Source: Pseudaminobacter sp040049255
GTDB taxonomy: Bacteria > Pseudomonadota > Alphaproteobacteria > Rhizobiales > Rhizobiaceae
Length of the DNA stretch: 64,000 nucleotides
Reading direction: 5' to 3'
Assembly (NCBI RefSeq): GCF_040049255.1
Contig: NZ_JBDZDR010000003.1
Span: forward strand, 496,001-560,000
Shown here: positions 25,705 through 33,471 of the stretch, one piece after another
Layout: each line of letters begins with the position of its first letter
Numbering within the stretch: position 1 is the first letter of the stretch
Notes under the pieces: generated by a model
What the model was told of the DNA's origin: nothing
Database searches by the model: none
What the model saw: the letters and a program-made list of their open reading frames with translations, nothing else
Program-made: the position numbers and the translations under genes

Positions 25705-25818
25705 GACATCTGGCCGGAAGAGCGACCGGCACGCCCCACTTCTGCGCCACGCCGCCGCTTTGACCGTTTGCGGCCATTGCCCTATCTTGCCTTTCGGGGG
25801 AGAGCAGGAGCATGCTTC

Positions 25819-27183
25819 ATGGACCCGCTGATGCTGTCGCGCATACAGTTTGCTGCGAACATTTCGTTTCACATCCTGTTTCCGACCATCACCATCGCCC
25901 TTGGCTGGGTCCTCCTCTTCTTCAAGCTCCGCTATAACGCCACCTCCGACCCGGCCTGGATGCGCGCCTACTTCACCTGGGTGAAGGTCTTTGCGCTGTC
26001 CTTCGCCATCGGCGTCGTCACCGGCGTCACCATGACCTTCCAGTTCGGCACCAACTGGCCCGGCTACATGGAGCATGTCGGCAACATCGCAGGCCCCTTG
26101 CTGGCTTACGAGATCCTCACGGCCTTCTTCCTGGAGGCGGTGTTCCTGGGCATCATGCTGTTCGGCTTCCGCCGCGTGTCCAACAAGGTGCACACCGCCG
26201 CCACCGTGCTGGTCGCCTTCGGCACCACCGTATCCGCCTTCTGGATCCTGGCGCTGAATTCCTGGATGCAGACGCCGGTGGGCTTCGAGGTTCGCGATGG
26301 CGTCGCCTATGCTACCGACTGGTGGGCGATCGTCTTCAACCCGTCGTTCCTCTACCGGCTGGTCCACATGCTGCTGGCCTCGGGTCTCACCGTGTCCTTC
26401 TTCATCGCCGGCCTTTCGGCGTTGCGCTATCTTGCCGGCGACCGCTCCGATTCCATGTGGAAGGCGCTGCGCACCGGCGTCTACACCGCCGCCGTCCTCA
26501 TCCCGATCCAGATCTACGCCGGCGACCTGCACGGGCTCAACACGCTGGAGCACCAGCCGCAGAAGGTCGCGGCCATGGAGGCCAACTGGGAGACGCGGCC
26601 CAATGTGCCGCTGGTGCTGTTTGCCATCACCGACGAGAAGGCGCGCGAGAACAGGTACGAGATCACCATCCCCAACGGCGCCAGCCTCATCCTGCGCCAC
26701 AGCGCCAGCGGCATCGTGCCGGGCCTCAACGATTTCGTGGGCAACCACCCGCCGGTGTCGCCGGTGTTCTGGGGCTTCCGGCTCATGGTCGGCACGGGCA
26801 TCGTCATGCTGGTCGTATCCTGGCTTGCCGCCTGGTTCCTGTGGCGCCGGCGCGACCTGCCCAGATGGCTTGCCTATGTGCTGGTGCCGATGACGATTTC
26901 CGGCTGGGTGGCCACGCTGGCCGGCTGGTATGTCACCGAGATCGGCCGCCAGCCCTGGCTGGTCACCGGCGTGCTGACGACGCAGGATGCGCTGGGGCCG
27001 GTCGCCGGCAGCCATGTGGCGCTCACCCTCACCCTTTACCTCATCCTCTATCTCATACTGATCGTCGTCTACATGGGCACGCTGGTGCATCTGTCGATGA
27101 AGGCGGCCAGGGATGGCGACCAGTCGCCGCTGCCGGGCGTGCTCGATCGGCCGCTGTCGCAGCCGGTGCACGGCACGGAGTGA
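25819..27183 (+). CDS. cydA: Cytochrome bd-type ubiquinol oxidase subunit I, CIO type
   Basis: From ATG 25819 (MDPLMLSRIQFAANISFHIL), with GGAG 8 bases upstream, the product is 454 residues with about nine helices. Heme ligands and quinol-loop elements are recognisable: SRIQFAANISFHILFP, LYRLVHMLLASGLTVSF, GDLHGLNTLEHQPQKVAAME and GWYVTEIGRQPW. The periplasmic Q-loop is short, which characterises the cyanide-insensitive CIO/CydAB subclass. It reduces oxygen to water with quinol and supports growth at low oxygen or in the presence of inhibitors. cydB follows after 52 bases. Confidence 0.95.
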   Translation: MDPLMLSRIQFAANISFHILFPTITIALGWVLLFFKLRYNATSDPAWMRAYFTWVKVFALSFAIGVVTGVTMTFQFGTNWPGYMEHVGNIAGPLLAYEILTAFFLEAVFLGIMLFGFRRVSNKVHTAATVLVAFGTTVSAFWILALNSWMQTPVGFEVRDGVAYATDWWAIVFNPSFLYRLVHMLLASGLTVSFFIAGLSALRYLAGDRSDSMWKALRTGVYTAAVLIPIQIYAGDLHGLNTLEHQPQKVAAMEANWETRPNVPLVLFAITDEKARENRYEITIPNGASLILRHSASGIVPGLNDFVGNHPPVSPVFWGFRLMVGTGIVMLVVSWLAAWFLWRRRDLPRWLAYVLVPMTISGWVATLAGWYVTEIGRQPWLVTGVLTTQDALGPVAGSHVALTLTLYLILYLILIVVYMGTLVHLSMKAARDGDQSPLPGVLDRPLSQPVHGTE

Positions 27184-27235
27184 GCGTCATGACGGCGGCG
27201 CTGCCTGACCACCAAGCGAAGGGGAGACATGAACC

Positions 27236-28240
27236 ATGAGCCTCGACTGGGCCACCATACTGCCCTTCGTCTTCGCCTGCCTGATGGGCCTGTCCATCCT
27301 CATCTATGTCGTTCTCGACGGCTTCGACCTCGGCATCGGCATCCTCTTTGCCGCTGCCGACGACCATGAGAAGGATGTGATGATCTCGGCCATAGGCCCG
27401 TTCTGGGACGCCAACGAAACCTGGCTGGTGCTGGCGGCGGGGCTTCTGCTGGCCGCCTTTCCCTACGCCCACGGCGTCATCCTCAGCGCGCTCTACATCC
27501 CCGTCTTCCTGCTCCTGTTCGGCCTCATCCTGCGCGGCGTCGCCTTCGACTTCCGCGCCAAGGTGCCCTCGCACCGCAAGCGCCGCTGGAACACCATCTT
27601 CTTCGCCGGCTCGCTGATCGCCTCGCTGGCGCAGGGCTACATGCTGGGCGTCTATGTGCTGGGGCTGCAGAGGGGTGCTGCCGCCTTCGCCTTCGGGCTG
27701 CTGGTGGCGCTGTGCCTGGCGGCCTCCTACGCTGCCATGGGCGCGGCCTGGCTGATCTACAAGACCGAAGGCGCCCTGCAGGAAAAGGCGGTGCACTGGC
27801 TGCGCCGCGCGCTGGTGCTCACCGCGCTCGGCATGGTGGCCGTGTCGATGGCGACGCCCTTGGCCAGCCAGCGCATCTTCGAGCGCTGGTTCGTGCTGCC
27901 CGACATGATCTATCTCGCCCCGCTGCCTATCGTTTCGGCTATCCTGTTCGTCTGGCTGTGGTGGCAGACCTTTCATCTGCCCAAGGAGCGCGACCGCCAC
28001 TCCATCCTGCCCTTCTTCACGCTTGCCGCCATCTTCACGCTCGGCTTCTGTGGCCTGGCCTGGTCGTTCTACCCCTATGTCGTGCCGGAAAAGCTCACCA
28101 TCTGGCAGGCGGCGGCGGCCACCGAAAGCCTCGCCATCATCCTGGTCGGCACGCTGTTCGTGCTGCCGGTCATCCTCGGCTATTCGCTCTACGCCTACCG
28201 CGTCTTCGGCGGCAAGGCGTCCGACCTCACCTATGATTGA
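27236..28240 (+). CDS. cydB: Cytochrome bd-type ubiquinol oxidase subunit II
   Basis: The 334-residue product has about nine hydrophobic helices and the family start LSILIYVVLDGFDLGIGILF, then GPFWDANETWLVLAAG and GVAFDFRAKVP. It pairs with subunit I to form the quinol oxidase. No small CydX/CydZ subunit or CydDC exporter gene is present next to the pair. RBS AGGGGAG-like sequence (27222-27228) lies 7 bases upstream of the ATG. Confidence 0.95.
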   Translation: MSLDWATILPFVFACLMGLSILIYVVLDGFDLGIGILFAAADDHEKDVMISAIGPFWDANETWLVLAAGLLLAAFPYAHGVILSALYIPVFLLLFGLILRGVAFDFRAKVPSHRKRRWNTIFFAGSLIASLAQGYMLGVYVLGLQRGAAAFAFGLLVALCLAASYAAMGAAWLIYKTEGALQEKAVHWLRRALVLTALGMVAVSMATPLASQRIFERWFVLPDMIYLAPLPIVSAILFVWLWWQTFHLPKERDRHSILPFFTLAAIFTLGFCGLAWSFYPYVVPEKLTIWQAAAATESLAIILVGTLFVLPVILGYSLYAYRVFGGKASDLTYD

Positions 28241-28308
28241 GCATCCGCCGCGCGGCTTCTCCTTCGCGGCGCTTGTGGAAGGTTCTTGCCCCTGCTAAAT
28301 GCGCGCCC

Positions 28309-30123
28309 ATGACCACAGCGCTCGATCACATCCGCAATTTCTCCATCGTCGCCCATATCGACCATGGCAAGTCCACGCTCGCCGACCGGCTCATCCAGAT
28401 GACCGGGGGCCTCGACGCGCGCGAAATGGCCGGCAAGGAGCAGGTTCTCGATAACATGGATATCGAGAAGGAGCGCGGCATCACCATCAAGGCGCAGACC
28501 GTGCGCCTCAACTACAAGGCCCGCAACGGCGAGGAATACGTCCTCAACCTCATCGACACGCCCGGCCACGTCGACTTCGCCTATGAAGTCTCGCGGTCGC
28601 TGGCCGCCTGCGAAGGTTCTCTGCTCGTCGTCGACGCCTCCCAGGGCGTCGAGGCGCAGACGCTGGCAAACGTCTACCAGGCCATCGACAAGAACCACGA
28701 GATCGTCGTGGTCTTGAACAAGATCGACCTGCCCGCCGCCGAGCCCGAGCGCGTCAAGGAGCAGGTGGAAGAGGTCATAGGCATCGACGCCTCCCAGGCG
28801 GTCTACATCTCGGCCAAGACCGGCATCGGCATCGAGGACGTGCTGGAGGCGATCGTCCACCAGCTTCCGCCCCCGCGCGAGGGCGACCGCACCGCCCCGC
28901 TGAAAGCCATGCTGGTCGATAGCTGGTACGACGCCTATCTCGGCGTCATCGTGCTCGTGCGCGTCATCGACGGCGTGCTGAAGAAGGGCCAGACCATCCG
29001 CATGATGGGCACCGGCGCAAAATATCCGGTCGAGCGCACCGGCTTCTTTACGCCAAAGATGATCCAGGCCGACGAGATCGGCCCCGGCGAGTTCGGCTTC
29101 ATCACCGCCTCGATCAAGGAAGTGGCCGACACCCGCGTCGGCGACACCATCACCGAAGACCGCCGCCCCACCGCTCACGCTCTGCCGGGCTTCAAACCGG
29201 CCCAGCCAGTGGTGTTCTGCGGCCTGTTCCCGGTCGACGCCGCCGACTTCGAGGACCTGCGCGCTGCCATGGGCAAGCTGCGCCTCAACGACGCCAGCTT
29301 CTCCTACGAGATGGAAACCTCGGCAGCTCTGGGCTTCGGCTTCCGCTGCGGCTTCCTCGGCCTGCTTCACCTCGAAATCATCCAGGAGCGGCTGGAGCGC
29401 GAGTTCAACCTCGACCTCATCGCCACCGCGCCCTCCGTCGTCTACCGCATGGTCATGACCGACGGCACGGTGAAAGAGCTGCACAACCCGGCCGACATGC
29501 CCGACGTGGTCAAGATCGACCACATCGAGGAGCCGTGGATCCGCGCCACCATCCTGACCCCGGACGACTATCTCGGCAGCATCCTTAAGCTGTGTCAGGA
29601 CAGGCGCGGCATCCAGGCCGACCTGTCCTATGTCGGCAAGCGCGCCATGCTGGTCTACGATCTGCCGCTCAACGAGGTCGTGTTCGATTTCTACGACCGG
29701 CTGAAGTCGATCTCAAAAGGCTATGCCAGCTTCGACTACCACCTCACCGACTATCGCGAGGGCGACCTGGTGAAGATGTCGATCCTGGTCAATGACGAGC
29801 CGGTGGACGCGCTCTCCATGCTGGTGCACCGCACGGCCGCCGAAAAGCGCGGCCGCGTCATGTGCGAGAAGCTGAAAGAGTTGATCCCGCAGCACATGTT
29901 CAAGATCCCGATCCAGGCGGCCATCGGCGGCCGCATCGTCGCGCGCGAAACCATTTCCGCGCTGCGCAAGGACGTCACTGCCAAGTGCTACGGCGGCGAC
30001 GTTTCGCGCAAGCGCAAGCTTCTGGAAAAGCAGAAGGAAGGCAAGAAGCGCATGCGCCAGTTCGGCAAGGTGGATATCCCGCAGGAAGCGTTTATCCAGG
30101 CGCTGAAGATGGGTGACAACTAG
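28309..30123 (+). CDS. lepA: Elongation factor 4 (LepA), ribosomal back-translocation GTPase
   Basis: From ATG 28309 (MTTALDHIRNFSIVAHIDHG) the product is 604 residues. GTPase motifs are AHIDHGKST (G1), RGITI (G2), DTPGH (G3) and NKIDLP (G4). The LepA-specific C-terminal domain includes RRGIQADLSYVGKRAMLVYD, with KLLEKQKEGKKRMRQFGKVD near its end. It acts on ribosomes under stress conditions. Longer open frames into cydB were rejected. It is followed by a repeat-rich intergenic zone. Confidence 0.98.
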   Translation: MTTALDHIRNFSIVAHIDHGKSTLADRLIQMTGGLDAREMAGKEQVLDNMDIEKERGITIKAQTVRLNYKARNGEEYVLNLIDTPGHVDFAYEVSRSLAACEGSLLVVDASQGVEAQTLANVYQAIDKNHEIVVVLNKIDLPAAEPERVKEQVEEVIGIDASQAVYISAKTGIGIEDVLEAIVHQLPPPREGDRTAPLKAMLVDSWYDAYLGVIVLVRVIDGVLKKGQTIRMMGTGAKYPVERTGFFTPKMIQADEIGPGEFGFITASIKEVADTRVGDTITEDRRPTAHALPGFKPAQPVVFCGLFPVDAADFEDLRAAMGKLRLNDASFSYEMETSAALGFGFRCGFLGLLHLEIIQERLEREFNLDLIATAPSVVYRMVMTDGTVKELHNPADMPDVVKIDHIEEPWIRATILTPDDYLGSILKLCQDRRGIQADLSYVGKRAMLVYDLPLNEVVFDFYDRLKSISKGYASFDYHLTDYREGDLVKMSILVNDEPVDALSMLVHRTAAEKRGRVMCEKLKELIPQHMFKIPIQAAIGGRIVARETISALRKDVTAKCYGGDVSRKRKLLEKQKEGKKRMRQFGKVDIPQEAFIQALKMGDN

Positions 30124-30149
30124 GGGGCCTAGCGCCCTCGTGGTTCGAG

Positions 30150-30166
30150 GCCCGGCCCTGCCGGGC
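30150..30166 (+). terminator. Hairpin after lepA
   Basis: GCCCGGC, loop CCT, GCCGGGC forms a 7-bp stem 27 bases after the lepA stop. There is no T run, so it is only a possible 3' end structure, and it may be part of the repeat family that follows. Confidence 0.35.
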
Positions 30167-30232
30167 TTGCGGGACAATAATTAGCGCCGTGCGGGCCGGG
30201 CACCTCACCATGAGGGCTACTGGAATGTCGCC

Positions 30233-30580
30233 GCGCTAACCTTCAACATTCCCGCAATCTTCACGACAGGCCGGCGCAACCCCCACCCTCATGGTGAGGT
30301 GCGCAGTGGAGCGAAGCGGAACGAAGCCTCGAACCACGAGGGTGGCTCCAGCTATCGTTTTTCTTCCTGCTGGCCAGTTCCGGCAGTTGCTCATAGGCCA
30401 GCGCAACCGGCGCTAACCTACAACGCTCGCGCGTTCATGGCAGGCCGGCACACCCCCATCCTCATGGTGAGGTGCGCAGTGGAGCGAAGCGGAACGGAGC
30501 CTCGAACCACGAGGGTGGCTCCAGCTACCTTCTCTTCCGGCTCGCCAGTTCCGGCAGTCTCTCATAGGCCAACGCAATCA
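30233..30580. repeat. Tandem duplication of a 175-base intergenic unit containing a dispersed palindrome
   Basis: Unit 1 (30233-30409) and unit 2 (30410-30580) start alike with GCGCTAACCT and run in parallel with about 80 percent identity: both have the CAGGCCGGC stretch, then CTCATGGTGAGGTGCGCAGT, the GGAGCGAAGCGGAACG stretch, CCTCGAACCACGAGGGTGGC, CCAGTTCCGGCAGT, and TCATAGGCCA. The central part is a palindrome-type repeat (CCTCATGG...CCACGAGG) common between genes in rhizobial genomes; partial inverted matches occur at 30134-30150 and 30201-30216. The gap lepA to next gene (about 600 bases) is mostly this repeat. Confidence 0.8.
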
Positions 30581-30724
30581 GCGCTTCTGTCTGGCGCGCG
30601 ACAACAGCTGCATGTTGCGGCTGTGCCGGCGTCGCCTTATTTGTTGATCGAAGAGCGTGCAATCTCCGAAGTCTTCAACTTCCGTTCGCCGCTCCACGCA
30701 AGCATCACAACCAGAACGGTGCTG

Positions 30725-31069
30725 TCACTTCAACAATCGCGTCAACAATCGCGATGCCTCCTGCTCAATTCTCTCGATAAGCTCGCGATCCTCATAGCGA
30801 ATTCGCTCTATGTGTGAAACGAATTCGCTCAAATCACTTAAGAGAGCACTATTGATAGAGGAGCCGCCTCCGAGTTGCGAGTCGGCAGCTTTCACAACTG
30901 TCGAGGCGACCCATGCGCTTATATTCATCCCCTGCGCGGCTGTCCTGTCCTCAACCACAAAAGCATCCAAGTTCTCTACCGTCCACTGTCCGAGATCTGA
31001 TGTCTCTGCTCCTCGACGCGATTCTCCGCGCCCGTCCGATACGAGCGCTGCCGCCTCAAGATGTGTCAT
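30725..31069 (-). CDS. Hypothetical low-GC protein (114 aa)
   Basis: From ATG 31069 (MTHLEAAALVSDGRGESRRG), with GAGGAG at 7-base spacing, the product is 114 residues. The C-terminal 50 residues look helical and charged (SEFVSHIERIRYEDRELIER, then a Leu-rich end). No family is recognised. It is divergent from the HExxH gene and both are AT-richer than the surrounding core genes. Function unknown. Confidence 0.55.
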   Translation of the reverse strand: MTHLEAAALVSDGRGESRRGAETSDLGQWTVENLDAFVVEDRTAAQGMNISAWVASTVVKAADSQLGGGSSINSALLSDLSEFVSHIERIRYEDRELIERIEQEASRLLTRLLK

Positions 31070-31451
31070 AGCGAACTCCTCGATTCTACCGAAAGCACCC
31101 TGTTCGGGTCCCATCGGCCTTCAATCTACCGCAGTTAGCACACCCGCGGTCCTAGATTGAAGCTTAGGGTTAACATTTAGCAAGACAAGCCTTATCAAAG
31201 CATATCTGCCATGCACCTATGAGATCGACCCGTAGTTCGGTCCGTTGAGCATTCTGCCATTTCTTTCCTCCCTCCGCCAAAAAAACCAAAACGCGCCTCC
31301 CCATGGGTAATCAAATCACCCATCTATAGTTAAATCGAGGTTAGTCTCGGATGTGCGTGCGCCGCAACATCTTTCTTTATCTTGGATTGTCTTGCGTCGT
31401 GGGCGCCGATAGCGTACCCATGGACCCCATTTGAGCTATCGGGGAGTAATT
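31070..31451. other. Divergent intergenic region
   Basis: About 380 bases between two divergent unknown genes, low in GC. No ORF, RNA gene or repeat was recognised; the promoters of both genes should lie here. Confidence 0.4.
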
Positions 31452-32285
31452 ATGGCCCTGCAGTATTTTGAATGGCAGACGGTGGCCGATAAAATTGTTG
31501 CCGAGGTTACGCAAAACCGTGAGAGCGCTATAGCATTATTGCCGAATGGGGCCAAAAGAGCGGCGGGGATACTGTCGACTCTCGAGGTCTCGGTGTCTGA
31601 CGCTCTGAACGATGCAGGTTTTCGGCTCCACGATAACCGTCTCGAAATAAGTGCTGGGGGGCTGAACCTCATCTATGAGGTCGGGAAGCAGAATGATTTT
31701 GGCGGTCTCGCTGAAGAGGAGTTCTGCAAGGTCGCACTACAACTTTACCTCTTCCATGAAATACATCATGTCGCACAGGGACTTATAGAATTTGAAGACG
31801 TTCAGGCCCTGAAGAGAACTGCCGGACCGGACAAGCTCGGAGAACTTGACGTCATCGCGGACACGGTGGCGGCTCAGCTGTTTGCATGGAACTTTGCAGC
31901 TACGCAGGAAGATTTTCGTAGGCAATACGCGGCCGGTTTTCTCGCGGCTCTTCATTTCATGGTTGAGTACTGTTTTCCAGCCTTTGGTTTTCCCCTTGAG
32001 AAGCGTCACAAGGTACAGCGCGCACTTGGAATAGTGCTGATGGCTATAATCACAGAAAGGGCTATTGATCGAAGGGACTATGAGTCCGATTTCGACATCG
32101 CGCTATACGCGTCATTTTCGCAGAACTTTTCAGAACTTGCTGTCCTGAGCTACGGAGGAAATCCTTCTCCGGCAATGCATAGTGTCGTCAGAACGATGAA
32201 GCCCCAGTCGGTAAAGGCAGTGCTTCGATTGCTTGACAGCGGGCAGGTTGGCGAAATTCTAGCCATGACCCGGGCTCTGGTTTAG
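31452..32285 (+). CDS. Hypothetical protein with HExxH metallopeptidase-like motif
   Basis: From ATG 31452 (MALQYFEWQTVADKIVAEVT), with GGGGAG upstream, the product is 277 residues. A helix in the middle contains FHEIHHVAQG with HExxH at residues 102-106, followed by ELDVIAD at 131-137 that could provide the third zinc ligand. No signal peptide and no clear membrane segment. The protein lies in a low-GC pair with the 114-residue gene on the other strand. A zinc peptidase or inactive relative is likely; substrate unknown. It does not match any defence system I can name. Confidence 0.65.
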   Translation: MALQYFEWQTVADKIVAEVTQNRESAIALLPNGAKRAAGILSTLEVSVSDALNDAGFRLHDNRLEISAGGLNLIYEVGKQNDFGGLAEEEFCKVALQLYLFHEIHHVAQGLIEFEDVQALKRTAGPDKLGELDVIADTVAAQLFAWNFAATQEDFRRQYAAGFLAALHFMVEYCFPAFGFPLEKRHKVQRALGIVLMAIITERAIDRRDYESDFDIALYASFSQNFSELAVLSYGGNPSPAMHSVVRTMKPQSVKAVLRLLDSGQVGEILAMTRALV

Positions 32286-32362
32286 TTTAGCCAAGGTTTT
32301 GGCGGGCCGCTCGAGCACTGAATTGAAGGATGTGCTTGGACGCCTTGCAAGTTAAACCGGGA

Positions 32363-32821
32363 TTATTTCCTCCCAAACCTCATCACCCAGTTCACCTCCC
32401 AACTCCCCCCGCCATCCGTCGAAAAAGCCTGTTCCCAGCGCGGGCTTTCTCCCGCCGTCCATAAAAACCGCACACGCACCGGCTTTCCGCCCTCGACATC
32501 GTCGCCATAAAATTCGCCGCGGCCGTTTTCGAATTTTCCCACCGTCGGCGGAAAAAGCCGGTGAGATTTTGTGTCGGACCAGTAGAGCGACCACAGTCTT
32601 GTCTCGGGGTTGTAGAGGCGCAGCGTCATGCCGGTGAAGCCGCGCGCGGGCACGAACATCTGGTCGAGATTGCCACAGCCATCCATCACCTTTTCCACGC
32701 GCGCGGTGGCCGGAAAGCTGTGCCATTCAGTGCAGCCGGCCAGCCGCTCGTTGAGGCATTCATTGTTGATGTTCCATTCCCCGATCAGGAAATCGAAATC
32801 GGCAAAACCCTGGTCGCGCAT
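32363..32821 (-). CDS. Conserved hypothetical protein, DUF1579-like
   Basis: From ATG 32821 (MRDQGFADFDFLIGEWNINN), with GGGAGG at 5 bases, the product is 152 residues. Family features are FDFLIGEWN, then ATARVEKVMDGCGNLDQMF, LRLYNPETRLWSLYWSD, YGDDVEGGKPVRVRFLW and WEQAFSTDGGGSWEVNW; it looks like a small beta-barrel that binds a hydrophobic ligand. No reaction is known. A perfect inverted repeat lies 40 bases upstream of its start and may be an operator. Confidence 0.8.
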   Translation of the reverse strand: MRDQGFADFDFLIGEWNINNECLNERLAGCTEWHSFPATARVEKVMDGCGNLDQMFVPARGFTGMTLRLYNPETRLWSLYWSDTKSHRLFPPTVGKFENGRGEFYGDDVEGGKPVRVRFLWTAGESPRWEQAFSTDGGGSWEVNWVMRFGRK

Positions 32822-33471
32822 TCGTCCCTCCCTTGATTGATGCCGCAGCATAACTGACAGCTCCTGACAACTTGCTGTCAGGAGAGATGCCTGCCGACGA
32901 CAAAAGAAGGGGACAAAAATCCGGGTTTTTTGTCAGGTCGCACCAGCACCCATCGCGTGCATGCGCGGCCAGGCCATTGAATTTCCGGTGTTTCGGCAGG
33001 TGGACAAACGACACCGCACCCGCGCCTCAAAAAATCTTGTCCACGCGCGGCGGGTGGCCCTTATCCTGAAGGTCAAATCCGCTTCCGCGGGAAGCCTGGT
33101 GCGCACCGGGTATCAGGTGGAAGCGTCGGTGTCCGGGCTGGTGACGCTAACGGTGGCGTTGCTGGGTGATGAACCCCCAAGTCCGGGCCTTGGCGGCGGC
33201 TGGCCACGCGAATGTGGAGGCGACTGAGCGGGGGCAAGAGCACCGGCGGGGCGCGGAAGCCGTGCCACGAATTACCATAGGAAGGCATGGCCATGCGCCC
33301 CGCTTCCCGACTTCATCCCGAGCTTGTCGAGGGACAATGACCAGACGGCGAAAGCCGGGCGTGGTGACGGCAAGACCCGGCCGGCGCTGGCTCAACCTTG
33401 CGGTGCTTCCGTGGCCGGGCTTTGTGGGCTAAGGGCAGGGGCGAGTTCAACCGCCCCGGAATGCCCGCGAC
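32822..33471. other. Long gap before the oxoprolinase gene
   Basis: About 650 bases. Apart from the inverted repeat at 32861-32884 I see no gene, RNA or clear repeat. Open frames in several phases show no recognisable protein and no RBS. Confidence 0.4.
32861..32884. promoter_or_regulatory. Perfect inverted repeat upstream of the DUF1579-like gene
   Basis: CTCCTGACA (32861-32869), spacer ACTTGC, TGTCAGGAG (32876-32884), with an additional half site CTGACAG at 32854-32860. TGACA/TGTCA symmetry of this size suits a dimeric regulator. It could also be a hairpin terminating an unseen transcript. Confidence 0.45.

Noticed and set aside
30233..30580. CRISPR array
   Set aside because: Only two long units with diverging copies and no short regular repeat-spacer pattern or cas genes.
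33073..33432. Several short open frames before the oxoprolinase gene
   Set aside because: Pro/Arg-rich, no RBS, no family, both strands open; typical of noncoding GC-rich DNA.
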